A stretch of DNA of 7,745 bases from an uncultured Campylobacter sp. (GCA_937990735.1 CALKQT010000016.1:1-7745), one strand, 5' to 3'. Shown: positions 1 through 6,859, counted from the stretch's first letter. A program made the numbers and translations. Notes: generated from the sequence alone by a model not told the origin.

Positions 1-102
1 GCTAACTTTTATAATTTTAATAGAATTTTGAAATTATATTACGCTCCGTTTTATTTCAAAGCACGATTAAATTTTTATGAAATTTTAATGTTAATTTATC
101 GG

Positions 103-108
103 TATAAT
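103..108 (+). promoter_or_regulatory. possible upstream -10 element (TATAAT)
   Basis: A perfect TATAAT sits in an AT-rich stretch preceded by T-rich DNA, the usual look of a Campylobacter sigma-70 promoter, which lacks a conserved -35. It has no TG extension and lies about 220 bases before napA, with a second and better placed promoter in between. In DNA this rich in A and T such a hexamer can occur by chance. It could be a distal nap promoter or have no function. Confidence 0.25.
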
Positions 109-240
109 ATATTAATTTAATTAAATGAAAATCTATATTAAAATTTATCAAAAACTCGCTGTCCTGATAAAATTTGAGCCACTAAATTTAAAATTTATAA
201 AATTATTATTTTATATCTGAAATTCATTGCAGAAAAAACC

Positions 241-254
241 TTGATTTTAATCTA
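241..254 (+). promoter_or_regulatory. FNR/CRP-family binding site of the nap promoter
   Basis: The sequence TTGAT-TTTA-ATCTA matches the FNR consensus TTGAT-N4-ATCAA at nine of ten defined positions. Its centre (247.5) lies about 41 bases upstream of the transcription start inferred from the extended -10 at 276-281, which is the classical class II activator position for FNR and CRP proteins. In Campylobacterota, nitrate respiration and nitrosative-stress genes are known to be controlled by Crp/Fnr-type regulators of the NssR group, but which regulator binds here is inference. The site match and its spacing are seen directly. Confidence 0.6.
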
Positions 255-264
255 GACTAAGCCG

Positions 265-281
265 TTTTTTTATGCTATTAT
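265..281 (+). promoter_or_regulatory. nap operon promoter, extended -10
   Basis: A run of seven T (265-271) is followed by TG (273-274), one base, and TATTAT (276-281), giving an extended -10 box that differs from TGN-TATAAT at one position. No good -35 hexamer is present about 17 bases upstream, as is normal for Campylobacter sigma-70 promoters, where a T-rich tract stands in its place. Transcription would start near 288, leaving a leader of about 39 bases before napA. It lies directly downstream of the FNR-type site, which supports regulated expression of the whole operon. Confidence 0.65.
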
Positions 282-286
282 CCAAA

Positions 287-313
287 CGTTAATAGAAATT
301 TACATTCTAAACG
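287..313 (+). promoter_or_regulatory. weak hairpin at the 5' end of the nap leader
   Basis: CGTT (287-290) can pair with AACG (310-313) and TAGAA (293-297) with TTCTA (305-309), leaving a two-base AA bulge on the left and a seven-base loop. The element begins at the inferred transcript start and ends just before the ribosome binding site, which it leaves free. It could protect the mRNA 5' end or simply be chance. The stem is short and mostly A-U, so confidence is low. Confidence 0.25.
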
Positions 314-318
314 AAAGG
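314..318 (+). promoter_or_regulatory. napA ribosome binding site
   Basis: AAAGG lies eight bases before the ATG at 327. No alternative start precedes it in frame within the inferred transcript, and the twin-arginine leader begins immediately after it, so this start is well supported. Confidence 0.7.
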
Positions 319-326
319 TTAATCTC

Positions 327-3110
327 ATGGATAGACGAGACTTTATAAAAAGCTCTGCAGCAGCGGCTGCCTGTAGCGTTGCGGGCATCAGCTTGCCTAG
401 CAGTCTTAGTGCTGCGGACGAAGCCGAAAAAGGCTGGCGCTGGGACAAGGCGGCCTGTCGCTTCTGCGGCACCGGCTGCGGCATCATGGTAGCCACCAAA
501 GACGGCAAAATCGTAGCGGTCAAAGGCGATCCGTTAGCGCCCGTAAATCGCGGTCTAAACTGCATAAAAGGCTATTTCAACGCCAAGATCATGTACGGCG
601 CCGATCGCATTACCAAGCCTCTTTTACGCGTAAATTCCAAGGGCGAATTCGACAAAAAGGGGAAATTTATCGAGATAAGCTGGCAAAGAGCGTTCGACGA
701 AATGGAGAAGCATTTTAGGCGAGCCTATAACGAAGGCGGTCCCGAGGGCTTTGCCGTACTTGGCAGCGGTCAATACACGATCCCGGAAGGTTACGCCGCA
801 GCAAAGCTAGTAAAGGCGGGCTTTCGCTCCAATAATCTCGATCCCAATGCTCGCCAGTGCATGGCCAGCGCCGTCGTAGGCTTTATGCAAACCTTCGGTA
901 TTGACGAGCCTGCGGGCGTTTTCGACGATATCGAGCTAACTGATACCATCATCGCTTGGGGTGCAAATATGGCCGAGATGCACCCGATTCTTTGGTCTCG
1001 CGTCTCCGACCACAAGCTTCGCAACCCGGATCGCGTAAAAGTTATAAATCTCTCGACCTACTCTAGCCGCACTTCAAACATCGCCGATATCGAAATTATA
1101 TTCCGTCCGAATACCGATTTGGCGATATGGAACTACATAGCAAGGGAGATCGTCTACAACCACCCGGATATGATAGATGAGAAATTTATTAAAGAGCACT
1201 GCGTATTCGCTACAGGCCCTGTGGATATCGGTTACGGCTTGCGAGAAGATATAAATCATAAAAAATACCGCAAAACCGAGCTTGATACTGCGGCTAAGCA
1301 AAAATCCAAAATTTTAAGCAAATCCGAGGGCATTACGTTAGCATATCTGGGTATGAAAGAGGGCGACGTACTCGAAAACAAACACTCTGACAAATCAGAT
1401 GCTCACTGGCTCATAAGCTTCGAAGAATTTAAAAAAGCGCTGGAGCCTTACACGCTAGATTTCGTAGCGCCTTTGGCCAAGGGGGACGAAAGTGAGGATT
1501 TAGAAGCATTCAAAACCAAACTTAAGCAGCTCGCAGATTATTACATCGAAAAAGATCGCAAAGTAGTAAGCTTTTGGACGATGGGCTTTAATCAGCACTC
1601 AAGAGGAACCTGGGTCAATCAGCAAAGCTACATGGTGCATTTTCTTCTTGGCAAGCAAGCTAAGCCCGGCTGCGGAGCGTTTTCGCTTACCGGTCAGCCT
1701 AGCGCTTGCGGCACAGCTAGAGAGGTGGGCACGTTTTCTCACCGCCTACCTGCTGATATGGTCGTGGCAAATCCGGCTCACAGAAAGGTTTCCGAAAAAA
1801 TTTGGAAGCTTCCCGAGGGTACGATAAATCCAAAACCGGGTGCGCACTACGTGCAGGCTCTGCGTAATCTCGAAGACGGCAAAATAAAATGGATATGGGT
1901 ACAGGTCAACAACCCGTGGCAGCAGATCGCCAACGCAAACCACTGGATCGCAGCGGCGCGCGAGATGGATAACTTCATCGTAGTAAGCGAGCCATATCCG
2001 GGACTAAGCGCGAAGGTAGCCGATCTGATCCTGCCGACCGCGATGATCTACGAAAAATGGGGTGCATACGGCAATGCCGAGCGCAGAACTCAGTGGTGGA
2101 GACAGCAGGTCCTTCCTGTGGGCGATGCTATGAGCGATACGTGGCAGATGCTAGAGTTTTCCAAGCGCTTCAAACTCAAGGATTTCTGGGGCGAGGTTAA
2201 AGTAAATGATAAGCTTACGTTACCAAACGTATTAGATAAAATTTCAGAATTCGGCTATACGCCAGAGACTACACTATTTGAAGTGCTCTTTGCAAACAAA
2301 GACGCTCAGGCTTTCGCGGCAAAAGATCCGATTATGGCAAGCTTCGATAACTCCGAAGTAAACGGCGATTCACGTGGCGTAATCGGCAGCGACGGCAAAG
2401 AATTTAAAGGATATGGCTTTTTCATTCAAAAATATCTCTGGGAGGAATACCGAAAATTCGGCACAGGTCATGGACACGACCTAGCTGATTTCGATACATA
2501 TCACCGAGTGCGCGGTCTTAGGTGGCCGGTCGTAGATGGCAAAGAAACGCTTTGGCGCTTTAACGCTCAATACGATCCTTATGCTAAAAAAGCAGCTCCG
2601 GATAGCGACTTCGCCTTCTACGGTAACGCCAAAGCGGCGCTTCCTAGCGGCGATCTAAAATCCGCTACCTCTGGCGAAGAAAAAACAAGCCTTGCCAATA
2701 AAGCTAAAATTTTCTTCCGTCCGTATATGGATCCTGTAGAAGTGCCAAGCGAGGAGTATCCTTTCTGGCTATGTACGGGTCGCGTGCTGGAGCACTGGCA
2801 TACGGGCACTATGACTATGCGCGTGCCGGAGCTTTATCGCGCTGTACCGGAAGCAAGATGCTATATGAACGAAGCCGACGGCGCCAAAATCGGCGTACAA
2901 CAAAACGAGATAGTGTGGATAGAGTCGCGCCGCGGCAAGGTAAAAGCGCGCGTGGACTTCCACGGACGTAACATTCCGCCGAAAGGGCTTATCTTCGTGC
3001 CGTTTTTTGACGAGAAGGTTTATATCAACCGCGTCACGCTCGATCATACCTGTCCGCTTTCAAAAGAGACCGACTACAAAAAATGCGCGGTTAAAATTTA
3101 CAAGGCGTGA
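327..3110 (+). CDS. napA: periplasmic nitrate reductase, catalytic subunit
   Basis: NapA reduces nitrate to nitrite in the periplasm using a bis-molybdopterin guanine dinucleotide cofactor and one [4Fe-4S] cluster. The 927-residue protein starts with a twin-arginine leader (RRDFIK at residues 3-8) and a likely cleavage after Ala30. Cluster ligands are Cys44, Cys47, Cys51 and Cys79, followed by the conserved Lys81 between cluster and cofactor. Cys178 (in NARQCMAS) is the expected molybdenum ligand, which marks a Nap rather than a selenocysteine or serine enzyme. Recognisable family segments include GFNQHSRGTW, FSLTGQPSACGTAREVGTF and a C-terminal SKETDYKKCAVKI. It is about 100 residues longer than the roughly 828-residue enterobacterial protein. 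The Campylobacterota NapA is generally this long, with extra segments, for example around residues 310-360. It is the first gene of the operon and receives electrons from NapB. NapD is its chaperone. Identification is certain. Confidence 0.99.
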   Translation: MDRRDFIKSSAAAAACSVAGISLPSSLSAADEAEKGWRWDKAACRFCGTGCGIMVATKDGKIVAVKGDPLAPVNRGLNCIKGYFNAKIMYGADRITKPLLRVNSKGEFDKKGKFIEISWQRAFDEMEKHFRRAYNEGGPEGFAVLGSGQYTIPEGYAAAKLVKAGFRSNNLDPNARQCMASAVVGFMQTFGIDEPAGVFDDIELTDTIIAWGANMAEMHPILWSRVSDHKLRNPDRVKVINLSTYSSRTSNIADIEIIFRPNTDLAIWNYIAREIVYNHPDMIDEKFIKEHCVFATGPVDIGYGLREDINHKKYRKTELDTAAKQKSKILSKSEGITLAYLGMKEGDVLENKHSDKSDAHWLISFEEFKKALEPYTLDFVAPLAKGDESEDLEAFKTKLKQLADYYIEKDRKVVSFWTMGFNQHSRGTWVNQQSYMVHFLLGKQAKPGCGAFSLTGQPSACGTAREVGTFSHRLPADMVVANPAHRKVSEKIWKLPEGTINPKPGAHYVQALRNLEDGKIKWIWVQVNNPWQQIANANHWIAAAREMDNFIVVSEPYPGLSAKVADLILPTAMIYEKWGAYGNAERRTQWWRQQVLPVGDAMSDTWQMLEFSKRFKLKDFWGEVKVNDKLTLPNVLDKISEFGYTPETTLFEVLFANKDAQAFAAKDPIMASFDNSEVNGDSRGVIGSDGKEFKGYGFFIQKYLWEEYRKFGTGHGHDLADFDTYHRVRGLRWPVVDGKETLWRFNAQYDPYAKKAAPDSDFAFYGNAKAALPSGDLKSATSGEEKTSLANKAKIFFRPYMDPVEVPSEEYPFWLCTGRVLEHWHTGTMTMRVPELYRAVPEARCYMNEADGAKIGVQQNEIVWIESRRGKVKARVDFHGRNIPPKGLIFVPFFDEKVYINRVTLDHTCPLSKETDYKKCAVKIYKA

Positions 3111-3113
3111 ATT

Positions 3114-3872
3114 ATGGATAGGCGTGAGGTCTTAGGTATTCTTTCTTTAGCTGCGGGCGTAGGCGTTTTGGGGCTCGGAGTCGCAAACTCCAGCGAGCAC
3201 GCCAAACTCCGCCCGCCCGGAGCTATAAGCGAGAAAGAATTTCTTAGCAAATGCCTAAGGTGCGGACTTTGTGTCGAGGCGTGTCCATTTGATACGCTTA
3301 AGCTTGCGAGCTTTTGCGATCATGCTATTGCAAACGGCACGCCGTTTTTCATCCCGCGCGAAATTCCGTGCTATATGTGCGACGACATACCTTGCGTCGC
3401 AGCCTGTCCTAGCGACGCGCTAGATAAAAATTTAGTGAGCGAAAACTCTAAGCTAAACGTGCGTCTATCCAAAATGGGCGTTGCGGTCATAGATACGGAG
3501 CATTGCATCGCTTATGCGGGTATCCAATGCGACGCGTGCGTGCGAAGCTGCCCCGTAATGGACAAGGCGCTTAGGATCGATTACCGTCACAACAACCGCA
3601 CCGAAAAGCACGCCCTACTCGTGCCCGTCGTAGATAGCGACTACTGCACGGGTTGCGGTAAGTGCGAGCATGCCTGCGTCACGAAAAAGGCGGCTATCAG
3701 CGTCGTGGAGCGCGAGCGCGTCATAGGAATTTCAAGCGATAACTACGTCAAAGGCTGGATCAAGGGCGACGACGCGAAGCTAAAGGACGCAGATACCAAA
3801 ATCAAGCTCGATCCGCAAAAGAGCAAGGACTACTTAAACGAGGACGATCTAATGGAGGGGGCTAGACAATGA
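3114..3872 (+). CDS. napG: ferredoxin-type quinol dehydrogenase component, periplasmic
   Basis: NapG is the periplasmic iron-sulfur partner of NapH and relays electrons from menaquinol oxidation towards NapB and NapA. The 252-residue protein opens with a twin-arginine motif (DRREVLG, residues 2-8) and a hydrophobic segment to about residue 24 that may act as a leader or anchor. Four cysteine groups fit four [4Fe-4S] clusters: Cys47/50/53/57, Cys86/89/94/98, Cys131/139/142/146 and Cys178/181/184/188. The C-terminal 50 residues are charged and cysteine-free. The start lies three bases after the napA stop, with AAGG at 3102-3105 as a likely ribosome binding site. The stop overlaps the napH start. 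MauM/NapG-type ferredoxins are the family. The nap context makes the assignment firm. Confidence 0.97.
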   Translation: MDRREVLGILSLAAGVGVLGLGVANSSEHAKLRPPGAISEKEFLSKCLRCGLCVEACPFDTLKLASFCDHAIANGTPFFIPREIPCYMCDDIPCVAACPSDALDKNLVSENSKLNVRLSKMGVAVIDTEHCIAYAGIQCDACVRSCPVMDKALRIDYRHNNRTEKHALLVPVVDSDYCTGCGKCEHACVTKKAAISVVERERVIGISSDNYVKGWIKGDDAKLKDADTKIKLDPQKSKDYLNEDDLMEGARQ

Positions 3873-4678
3873 AATATACTATTTTAAGGCGTTTGAGCCA
3901 AATTTCTATTCTAGTCCTTTTTATTTTAGGAAATAATTTCGCCTTTAAAGCCGCGAGCGAAAACGGAATTTTATCCGGAATTCTAAAAGGCAATCTAAGC
4001 TCGTCGAAACTTTTGGGTACGATTAATCTAAGCGATCCGTTTGCGACGGCGCAGATGCTGCTAGCTAGCTTTTCTTTGGGCGCTACGGCGGTTATAGGAG
4101 CGGTTATCGTAGGCGCATTTTATGCGCTCATAGCGCCGCGAGTATATTGCTCATGGGTCTGCCCGATAAATTTACTGACCGATCTTGCCGCGTGGCTTCG
4201 TAAAAGACTTAGCATAACGACTAAGATCGTTAGCGTAAACCGCAAGGCTCGCTACGTCCTAGCGGTGCTAGCGCTCATTTGCAGCGGAGCTTTCGGCTTT
4301 GCGGCGTTTGAGAGCGTAAGCTTTATCTCGCTTTTCGCGCGCTCCGTCATATCGCTGAGTGCTAGTGCGTTTGGAATCGCGCTACTGATCGTAGTTTTTG
4401 AAATTTTCGCGGGCGATCGCACGATCTGTTCGCGGCTATGCCCGCTCGGCGGATTTTGGGCGGCGCTTAGCTATTTTAGCATCATTCGCATTCGCCACGA
4501 GGTTGATAAATGCACGATGTGCGGCAAATGCAAAATGGTCTGCCCCGAAGTTCAGGTGCTTAAGATGGTCGGGCGCGAAAACGGGCGCGTTAGCAGCGAG
4601 TGTATTAGCTGCGGGCGCTGCATCGACGTATGTGACGACGATGCGTTAAATTTTAGTATATTAGGAGTGAAAAAATGA
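3869..4678 (+). CDS. napH: membrane quinol dehydrogenase component
   Basis: NapH is the membrane subunit that with NapG oxidises menaquinol, replacing the tetrahaem NapC found in many other bacteria. The 269-residue protein has about four hydrophobic segments (roughly residues 9-29, 65-90, 128-147 and 160-181). It has two CxxxCP motifs at Cys94/Cys98 and Cys187/Cys191, a hallmark of the NapH/NosR family at the cytoplasmic side of the membrane. Two classical [4Fe-4S] motifs follow near the C terminus, Cys215/218/221/225 and Cys245/248/251/255. The second ends in CDDD instead of the common CP. The ATG overlaps the napG stop as ATGA, with GGAGG at 3854-3858 ten bases upstream, so translation is probably coupled to napG. 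No frame damage is seen. Confidence 0.97.
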   Translation: MKYTILRRLSQISILVLFILGNNFAFKAASENGILSGILKGNLSSSKLLGTINLSDPFATAQMLLASFSLGATAVIGAVIVGAFYALIAPRVYCSWVCPINLLTDLAAWLRKRLSITTKIVSVNRKARYVLAVLALICSGAFGFAAFESVSFISLFARSVISLSASAFGIALLIVVFEIFAGDRTICSRLCPLGGFWAALSYFSIIRIRHEVDKCTMCGKCKMVCPEVQVLKMVGRENGRVSSECISCGRCIDVCDDDALNFSILGVKK

Positions 4679-5208
4679 AAAAAATGGTTTTAGGCTTAGC
4701 TCTTGCATGCTGTGCGGCGCTATTTGCCGCGGACAAGACGGCTTCTATAGACGCCGACAGCTTGGGCTTTATAAAAAGCGTGGACGAATCGGTGCAAAAT
4801 AAAAATTCCCTGCCCGATTTCAAATATAGCGAGGACGCTCCAGGCGCCGCTTCGAAAATCGAGCGCAGCTTCGAAAACGCTCCGCCGCTCATACCGCACA
4901 GCTTAGAAGGACTCGTGCCGATCACAAAGGATAACAATATGTGCGTAACCTGCCACATGCCCGATGTCGCTAAGGATGTAGGCTCTACGCCGATTCCAAA
5001 AAGCCACTTGGTGGACTTTCGCACGGGCGCGGATCTAAACGGCACGCTAGCCGAGCAGCGATTCAACTGCACGCAATGCCACGTACCGCAAGCCCAAACC
5101 AATCCGCTAGTTAAAAATAATTTTAAGGCCGATTTTAGCAGGTTTAGCGACGCAAATTCCACTTCTAATCTCATAGATACGCTAAATCAAGGCGCCGAGG
5201 TTGAGTAG
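4675..5208 (+). CDS. napB: periplasmic dihaem cytochrome c subunit of nitrate reductase
   Basis: NapB is the small electron-transfer subunit that docks on NapA in the periplasm. The 177-residue protein has a Sec signal peptide (MKKMVLGLALACCAALFAA, cleavage near Ala18-Ala19). Two haem-binding CxxCH motifs lie at Cys90/Cys93/His94 and Cys132/Cys135/His136. His75 (in PPLIPHS) and His111 (in KSHL) are the expected distal ligands, giving two bis-histidine c-type haems. The segment PPLIPHSLEGLVPIT is typical of the family. The ATG overlaps the napH stop as ATGA, with AGGAG at 4663-4667 seven bases before it. The haem attachment system is not encoded in this window. No napF lies between this gene and the next, unlike the napAGHBFLD order of Wolinella. 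Confidence 0.98.
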   Translation: MKKMVLGLALACCAALFAADKTASIDADSLGFIKSVDESVQNKNSLPDFKYSEDAPGAASKIERSFENAPPLIPHSLEGLVPITKDNNMCVTCHMPDVAKDVGSTPIPKSHLVDFRTGADLNGTLAEQRFNCTQCHVPQAQTNPLVKNNFKADFSRFSDANSTSNLIDTLNQGAEVE

Positions 5209-5217
5209 GAGCGCGCG

Positions 5218-6396
5218 ATGAAATTTTTACCACCGCTGCTACTTTGCGCCTGCTTCATCTATGCCGGCAACGGCGTTGCAATACCTAGTGGTGCTGTGGG
5301 CATAGATGCGCCTGCAAAGATCAAACACGCTAGCTTCATACTAGAGCTTGACGCAAACGTAGCGGTGCTAAAAAATCTAGACGGCGAAATTTACGCAGGG
5401 CTTGACAACGGCAAGCTCTATAAAATTACCATTAACTCTGCGGAGAATTCCGCGCCAAATTCTGTCACCGGTCAAAATTCCGTCGCAAGCACAAATTCCA
5501 ATGCGGCGCAGAATTTCAATGCTAAAGCAAGCGTAAATTCCACCGCAAATTCCGCTGCCGTAAATTCTTTAGCAAATTCTGCGAAGCAAAATTCTGCCGT
5601 GAATTCTACGGCATTAAATTCCGCCTTGAATTCCGCATCGGGCGCAATATCCAAAACGCTAATTTTCGCCCTGCCCTCGTCCAAAAATTACCTAGACGAG
5701 CCGATGGGCGCTACCATATTCGACGTCGATAAACTAGGCGAAAAATACGCATTTTTATATAACGGCGACGCGTTTGAAAAGATGCTGGGCGTGTTTGCGG
5801 GCGGCAAGATCACGCACTACAAGCTACCGATGACGGGGATTAAAAACGTCTATTTCTACGACGAAAATACCGTGATTTTACTAGGTCTTGGTAGCGAAAT
5901 TTTATACTTCGACCTACCTAGCGGCAAGGTAAGCTTCGAGCAAAAGCTCACCATCGCGTCTTTGGGCGGCAGCGCCTACAACCGCGCTAGTGGGACGCTG
6001 CTAATCTCGTGCGAAGGTGGCATCGTGTTTTATTTCGACGCAAAAGCAAAAAAGCTTATGAGCCAAAAGTCCCTGCACAAGGACGGGATCTACTCCGTGG
6101 CGCTGCTTGGCGATCGTATGATGAGCGGCTCGAACGACAAAGAAAGATCGTGCTACTACGAAAACGGCGATTTCGCTAAATTTTATAACGCCCATTTTGC
6201 AGTTTTTGCTGTGGCGCTAAGCCCAGAGCTGGGCGCTTTTACCGTTGGTAACGGCGTACGCGTAATCGATAAAGCAGGCGAGATCGTCCGCAGCATCGAG
6301 CTAGGTAACGATATCATCAACTATCTGCTTTTTGAAGGAGATTATCTCGTGGGCTCGGGGTATAATAGATATATCTACTTTTGGAGGCTAAAATGA
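5218..6396 (+). CDS. napL: NapL, beta-propeller-like accessory protein with a repeat insertion
   Basis: NapL is an accessory protein of Campylobacterota nap operons. Its biochemical role is unclear and usually linked to assembly or export of the reductase. The 392-residue protein begins with a hydrophobic leader (about residues 1-17), suggesting a periplasmic location. Short propeller-like blades follow, such as GEIYAGLDNGKLYKI near residues 56-70, GIYSVALLGDRMMSGSND near 291-308 and a C-terminal VGSGYNRYIYFWRLK. An Asn/Ser/Ala-rich segment (residues 73-142) interrupts the first part of the propeller and largely explains why the protein is longer than the roughly 300 residues I recall for other NapL proteins. 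AGGAG at 5207-5211 overlaps the napB stop and lies six bases before the ATG. The stop overlaps napD. The call rests on operon position and propeller-like sequence, not on a catalytic motif. Confidence 0.9.
   Translation: MKFLPPLLLCACFIYAGNGVAIPSGAVGIDAPAKIKHASFILELDANVAVLKNLDGEIYAGLDNGKLYKITINSAENSAPNSVTGQNSVASTNSNAAQNFNAKASVNSTANSAAVNSLANSAKQNSAVNSTALNSALNSASGAISKTLIFALPSSKNYLDEPMGATIFDVDKLGEKYAFLYNGDAFEKMLGVFAGGKITHYKLPMTGIKNVYFYDENTVILLGLGSEILYFDLPSGKVSFEQKLTIASLGGSAYNRASGTLLISCEGGIVFYFDAKAKKLMSQKSLHKDGIYSVALLGDRMMSGSNDKERSCYYENGDFAKFYNAHFAVFAVALSPELGAFTVGNGVRVIDKAGEIVRSIELGNDIINYLLFEGDYLVGSGYNRYIYFWRLK
5434..5643 (+). repeat. Asn-Ser repeat tract in napL with a 27-bp period
   Basis: The tract encodes thirteen Asn-Ser pairs within about 70 residues, almost all written AATTCC or AATTCT. 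From 5536 the pairs fall at a strict 4,5,4,5,4,5,4 spacing. This makes four successive nine-residue units with the pattern NSxxNSxxx: NSTANSAAV, NSLANSAKQ, NSAVNSTAL and NSALNSASG, at 5536-5562, 5563-5589, 5590-5616 and 5617-5643. The first part (5434-5535) is less regular. The units are divergent at the DNA level apart from the AATTC cores, so the array is old or under selection for amino acid pattern. Three GAATTC words fall inside it. A loop insertion between propeller strands is the likely structural setting. Confidence 0.85.
6383..6387 (+). promoter_or_regulatory. napD ribosome binding site that decides the start
   Basis: GGAGG lies five bases before the ATG at 6393. A TTG at 6381 opens the same frame twelve bases earlier and would add four residues, but it directly abuts this Shine-Dalgarno sequence and so has no site of its own. 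The ATG at 6393 also gives the ATGA overlap with napL seen at other junctions in the operon. Confidence 0.8.
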
Positions 6397-6728
6397 ATAT
6401 TTCAAGCGTCGTGATCTATCTAGGCGCAAATACCGACGTAGCGGCGTTTCGCAAGGAGCTGCAAAGTATCGGCGGCTGCGAGTTCGTCGCGTGCGAGGAC
6501 GGCAAGGCGGTAGCCACGATTAGCGCGGAGAGCTTCGAGGACGAGATCGCCGCATTTCGCGCGATAGAAGCCATAGAGGGCGTAAGTGAGGCGATGATGA
6601 TCTACTCATACTCCGATCTGGACGCAGATATTGCCGCGGCAAACTCCGACAACGGCGAGCAGATAATGCGCAAGCTGGACGAAAAAGACCCGAGCCAGAT
6701 CAAATATGGCGGCAAGGTGCGGGTCTAA
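6393..6728 (+). CDS. napD: NapA maturation chaperone NapD
   Basis: NapD is a small cytoplasmic chaperone that binds the twin-arginine signal peptide of NapA and delays export until the cofactors are in place. With the ATG at 6393 the protein has 111 residues. It begins MNISSVVIYLGANTDVAAFR, the usual NapD opening of a beta strand with a hydrophobic SSVVIY core followed by a helix. The EGVSEAMMIYSYSDLD segment (about residues 62-77) matches the second strand pair of the ferredoxin-like fold. The acidic C-terminal tail after residue 80 is a little longer than in the roughly 90-residue enterobacterial protein. The start overlaps the napL stop as ATGA. It is the last nap gene here, followed by AT-rich non-coding DNA. 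Confidence 0.93.
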   Translation: MNISSVVIYLGANTDVAAFRKELQSIGGCEFVACEDGKAVATISAESFEDEIAAFRAIEAIEGVSEAMMIYSYSDLDADIAAANSDNGEQIMRKLDEKDPSQIKYGGKVRV

Positions 6729-6739
6729 ACCGCCGCTGC

Positions 6740-6780
6740 AAATTTTAAAATTTTACCGCCAAATGTAAATTTTAAAATTT
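6740..6780. repeat. two copies of a 14-bp AT palindrome after napD
   Basis: The perfect palindrome AAATTTTAAAATTT occurs at 6740-6753 and again at 6767-6780, separated by 13 bases. Each copy could form a weak hairpin, and the two copies could pair with each other. They begin 12 bases after the napD stop. They may act as a 3' end or weak terminator of the nap transcript, but the stems have no G-C pairs and there is no typical terminator. Such AAATTTTA words are common between genes in Campylobacter with GC-richer coding DNA, so they may also be neutral filler. Confidence 0.6.
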
Positions 6781-6805
6781 CAAATTTAACTACCAAATTT
6801 AACTA
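6781..6805. repeat. 12-bp direct repeat CAAATTTAACTA, two copies
   Basis: CAAATTTAACTA is found at 6781-6792 and 6794-6805, a near-tandem duplication with a 13-base period, directly after the AT palindromes. It may be a replication-slippage product or a pair of binding sites. No function can be assigned. Confidence 0.6.
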
Positions 6806-6842
6806 TATAATTTTAACTGCGCAAACAAGCTTGGAATTTTTA

Positions 6843-6859
6843 CAGCAAGTCGTTTGCTG
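6843..6859. other. short hairpin CAGCAA-N5-TTGCTG
   Basis: A six-base-pair stem with a five-base loop lies between napD and the next gene, in the only GC-richer part of this gap. On neither strand is it followed by a T run, so it is not a standard intrinsic terminator. It might cap the 3' end of the nap message or be chance. Confidence 0.4.

Larger units (their letters stand above)
1..326. other. AT-rich upstream region without a gene
   Basis: This stretch is much richer in A and T than the nap genes and has no supported coding region on either strand. The only plus-strand frame of note (125-220, 31 codons) lacks a ribosome binding site. The last 90 bases hold the nap promoter elements listed separately. 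The rest is runs of A and T, including a near-palindromic word at 183-197 and a TATAAT at 103-108 that could be a second -10 element. No tRNA, CRISPR array or insertion sequence end is visible. What lies to the left cannot be told from the window. Confidence 0.7.

Noticed and set aside
125..220. Small plus-strand frame of 31 codons in the upstream region
   Set aside because: It has no ribosome binding site, and its composition is that of the surrounding AT-rich DNA (many Ile, Lys, Leu, Phe), as expected by chance.
278..565. Minus-strand frame overlapping the napA promoter and leader
   Set aside because: It lies antisense to the well supported napA signal peptide region and the promoter and has no Shine-Dalgarno of note.
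2771..2971. Plus-strand frame inside napA
   Set aside because: It is an out-of-frame shadow of the conserved NapA C-terminal domain.
4653..5174. Long minus-strand frame opposite napB
   Set aside because: napB on the plus strand has a signal peptide, two CxxCH motifs and correct operon spacing; the opposite frame shows no recognisable domain.
5218..5253. NapL as a lipoprotein through Cys12
   Set aside because: The residues before it (LCA) fit a lipobox poorly and the hydrophobic stretch before Cys12 is too short. An ordinary leader or anchor is more likely.
5434..5643. CRISPR array
   Set aside because: The repeated AATTC cores are only about five bases, lie in a coding frame and have no unique spacers of constant length.
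5472..5684. Minus-strand open frame rich in Glu-Phe pairs
   Set aside because: It is the antisense reading of the Asn-Ser repeat in napL: AATTC on one strand reads as GAA-TTN on the other. It has no independent support.
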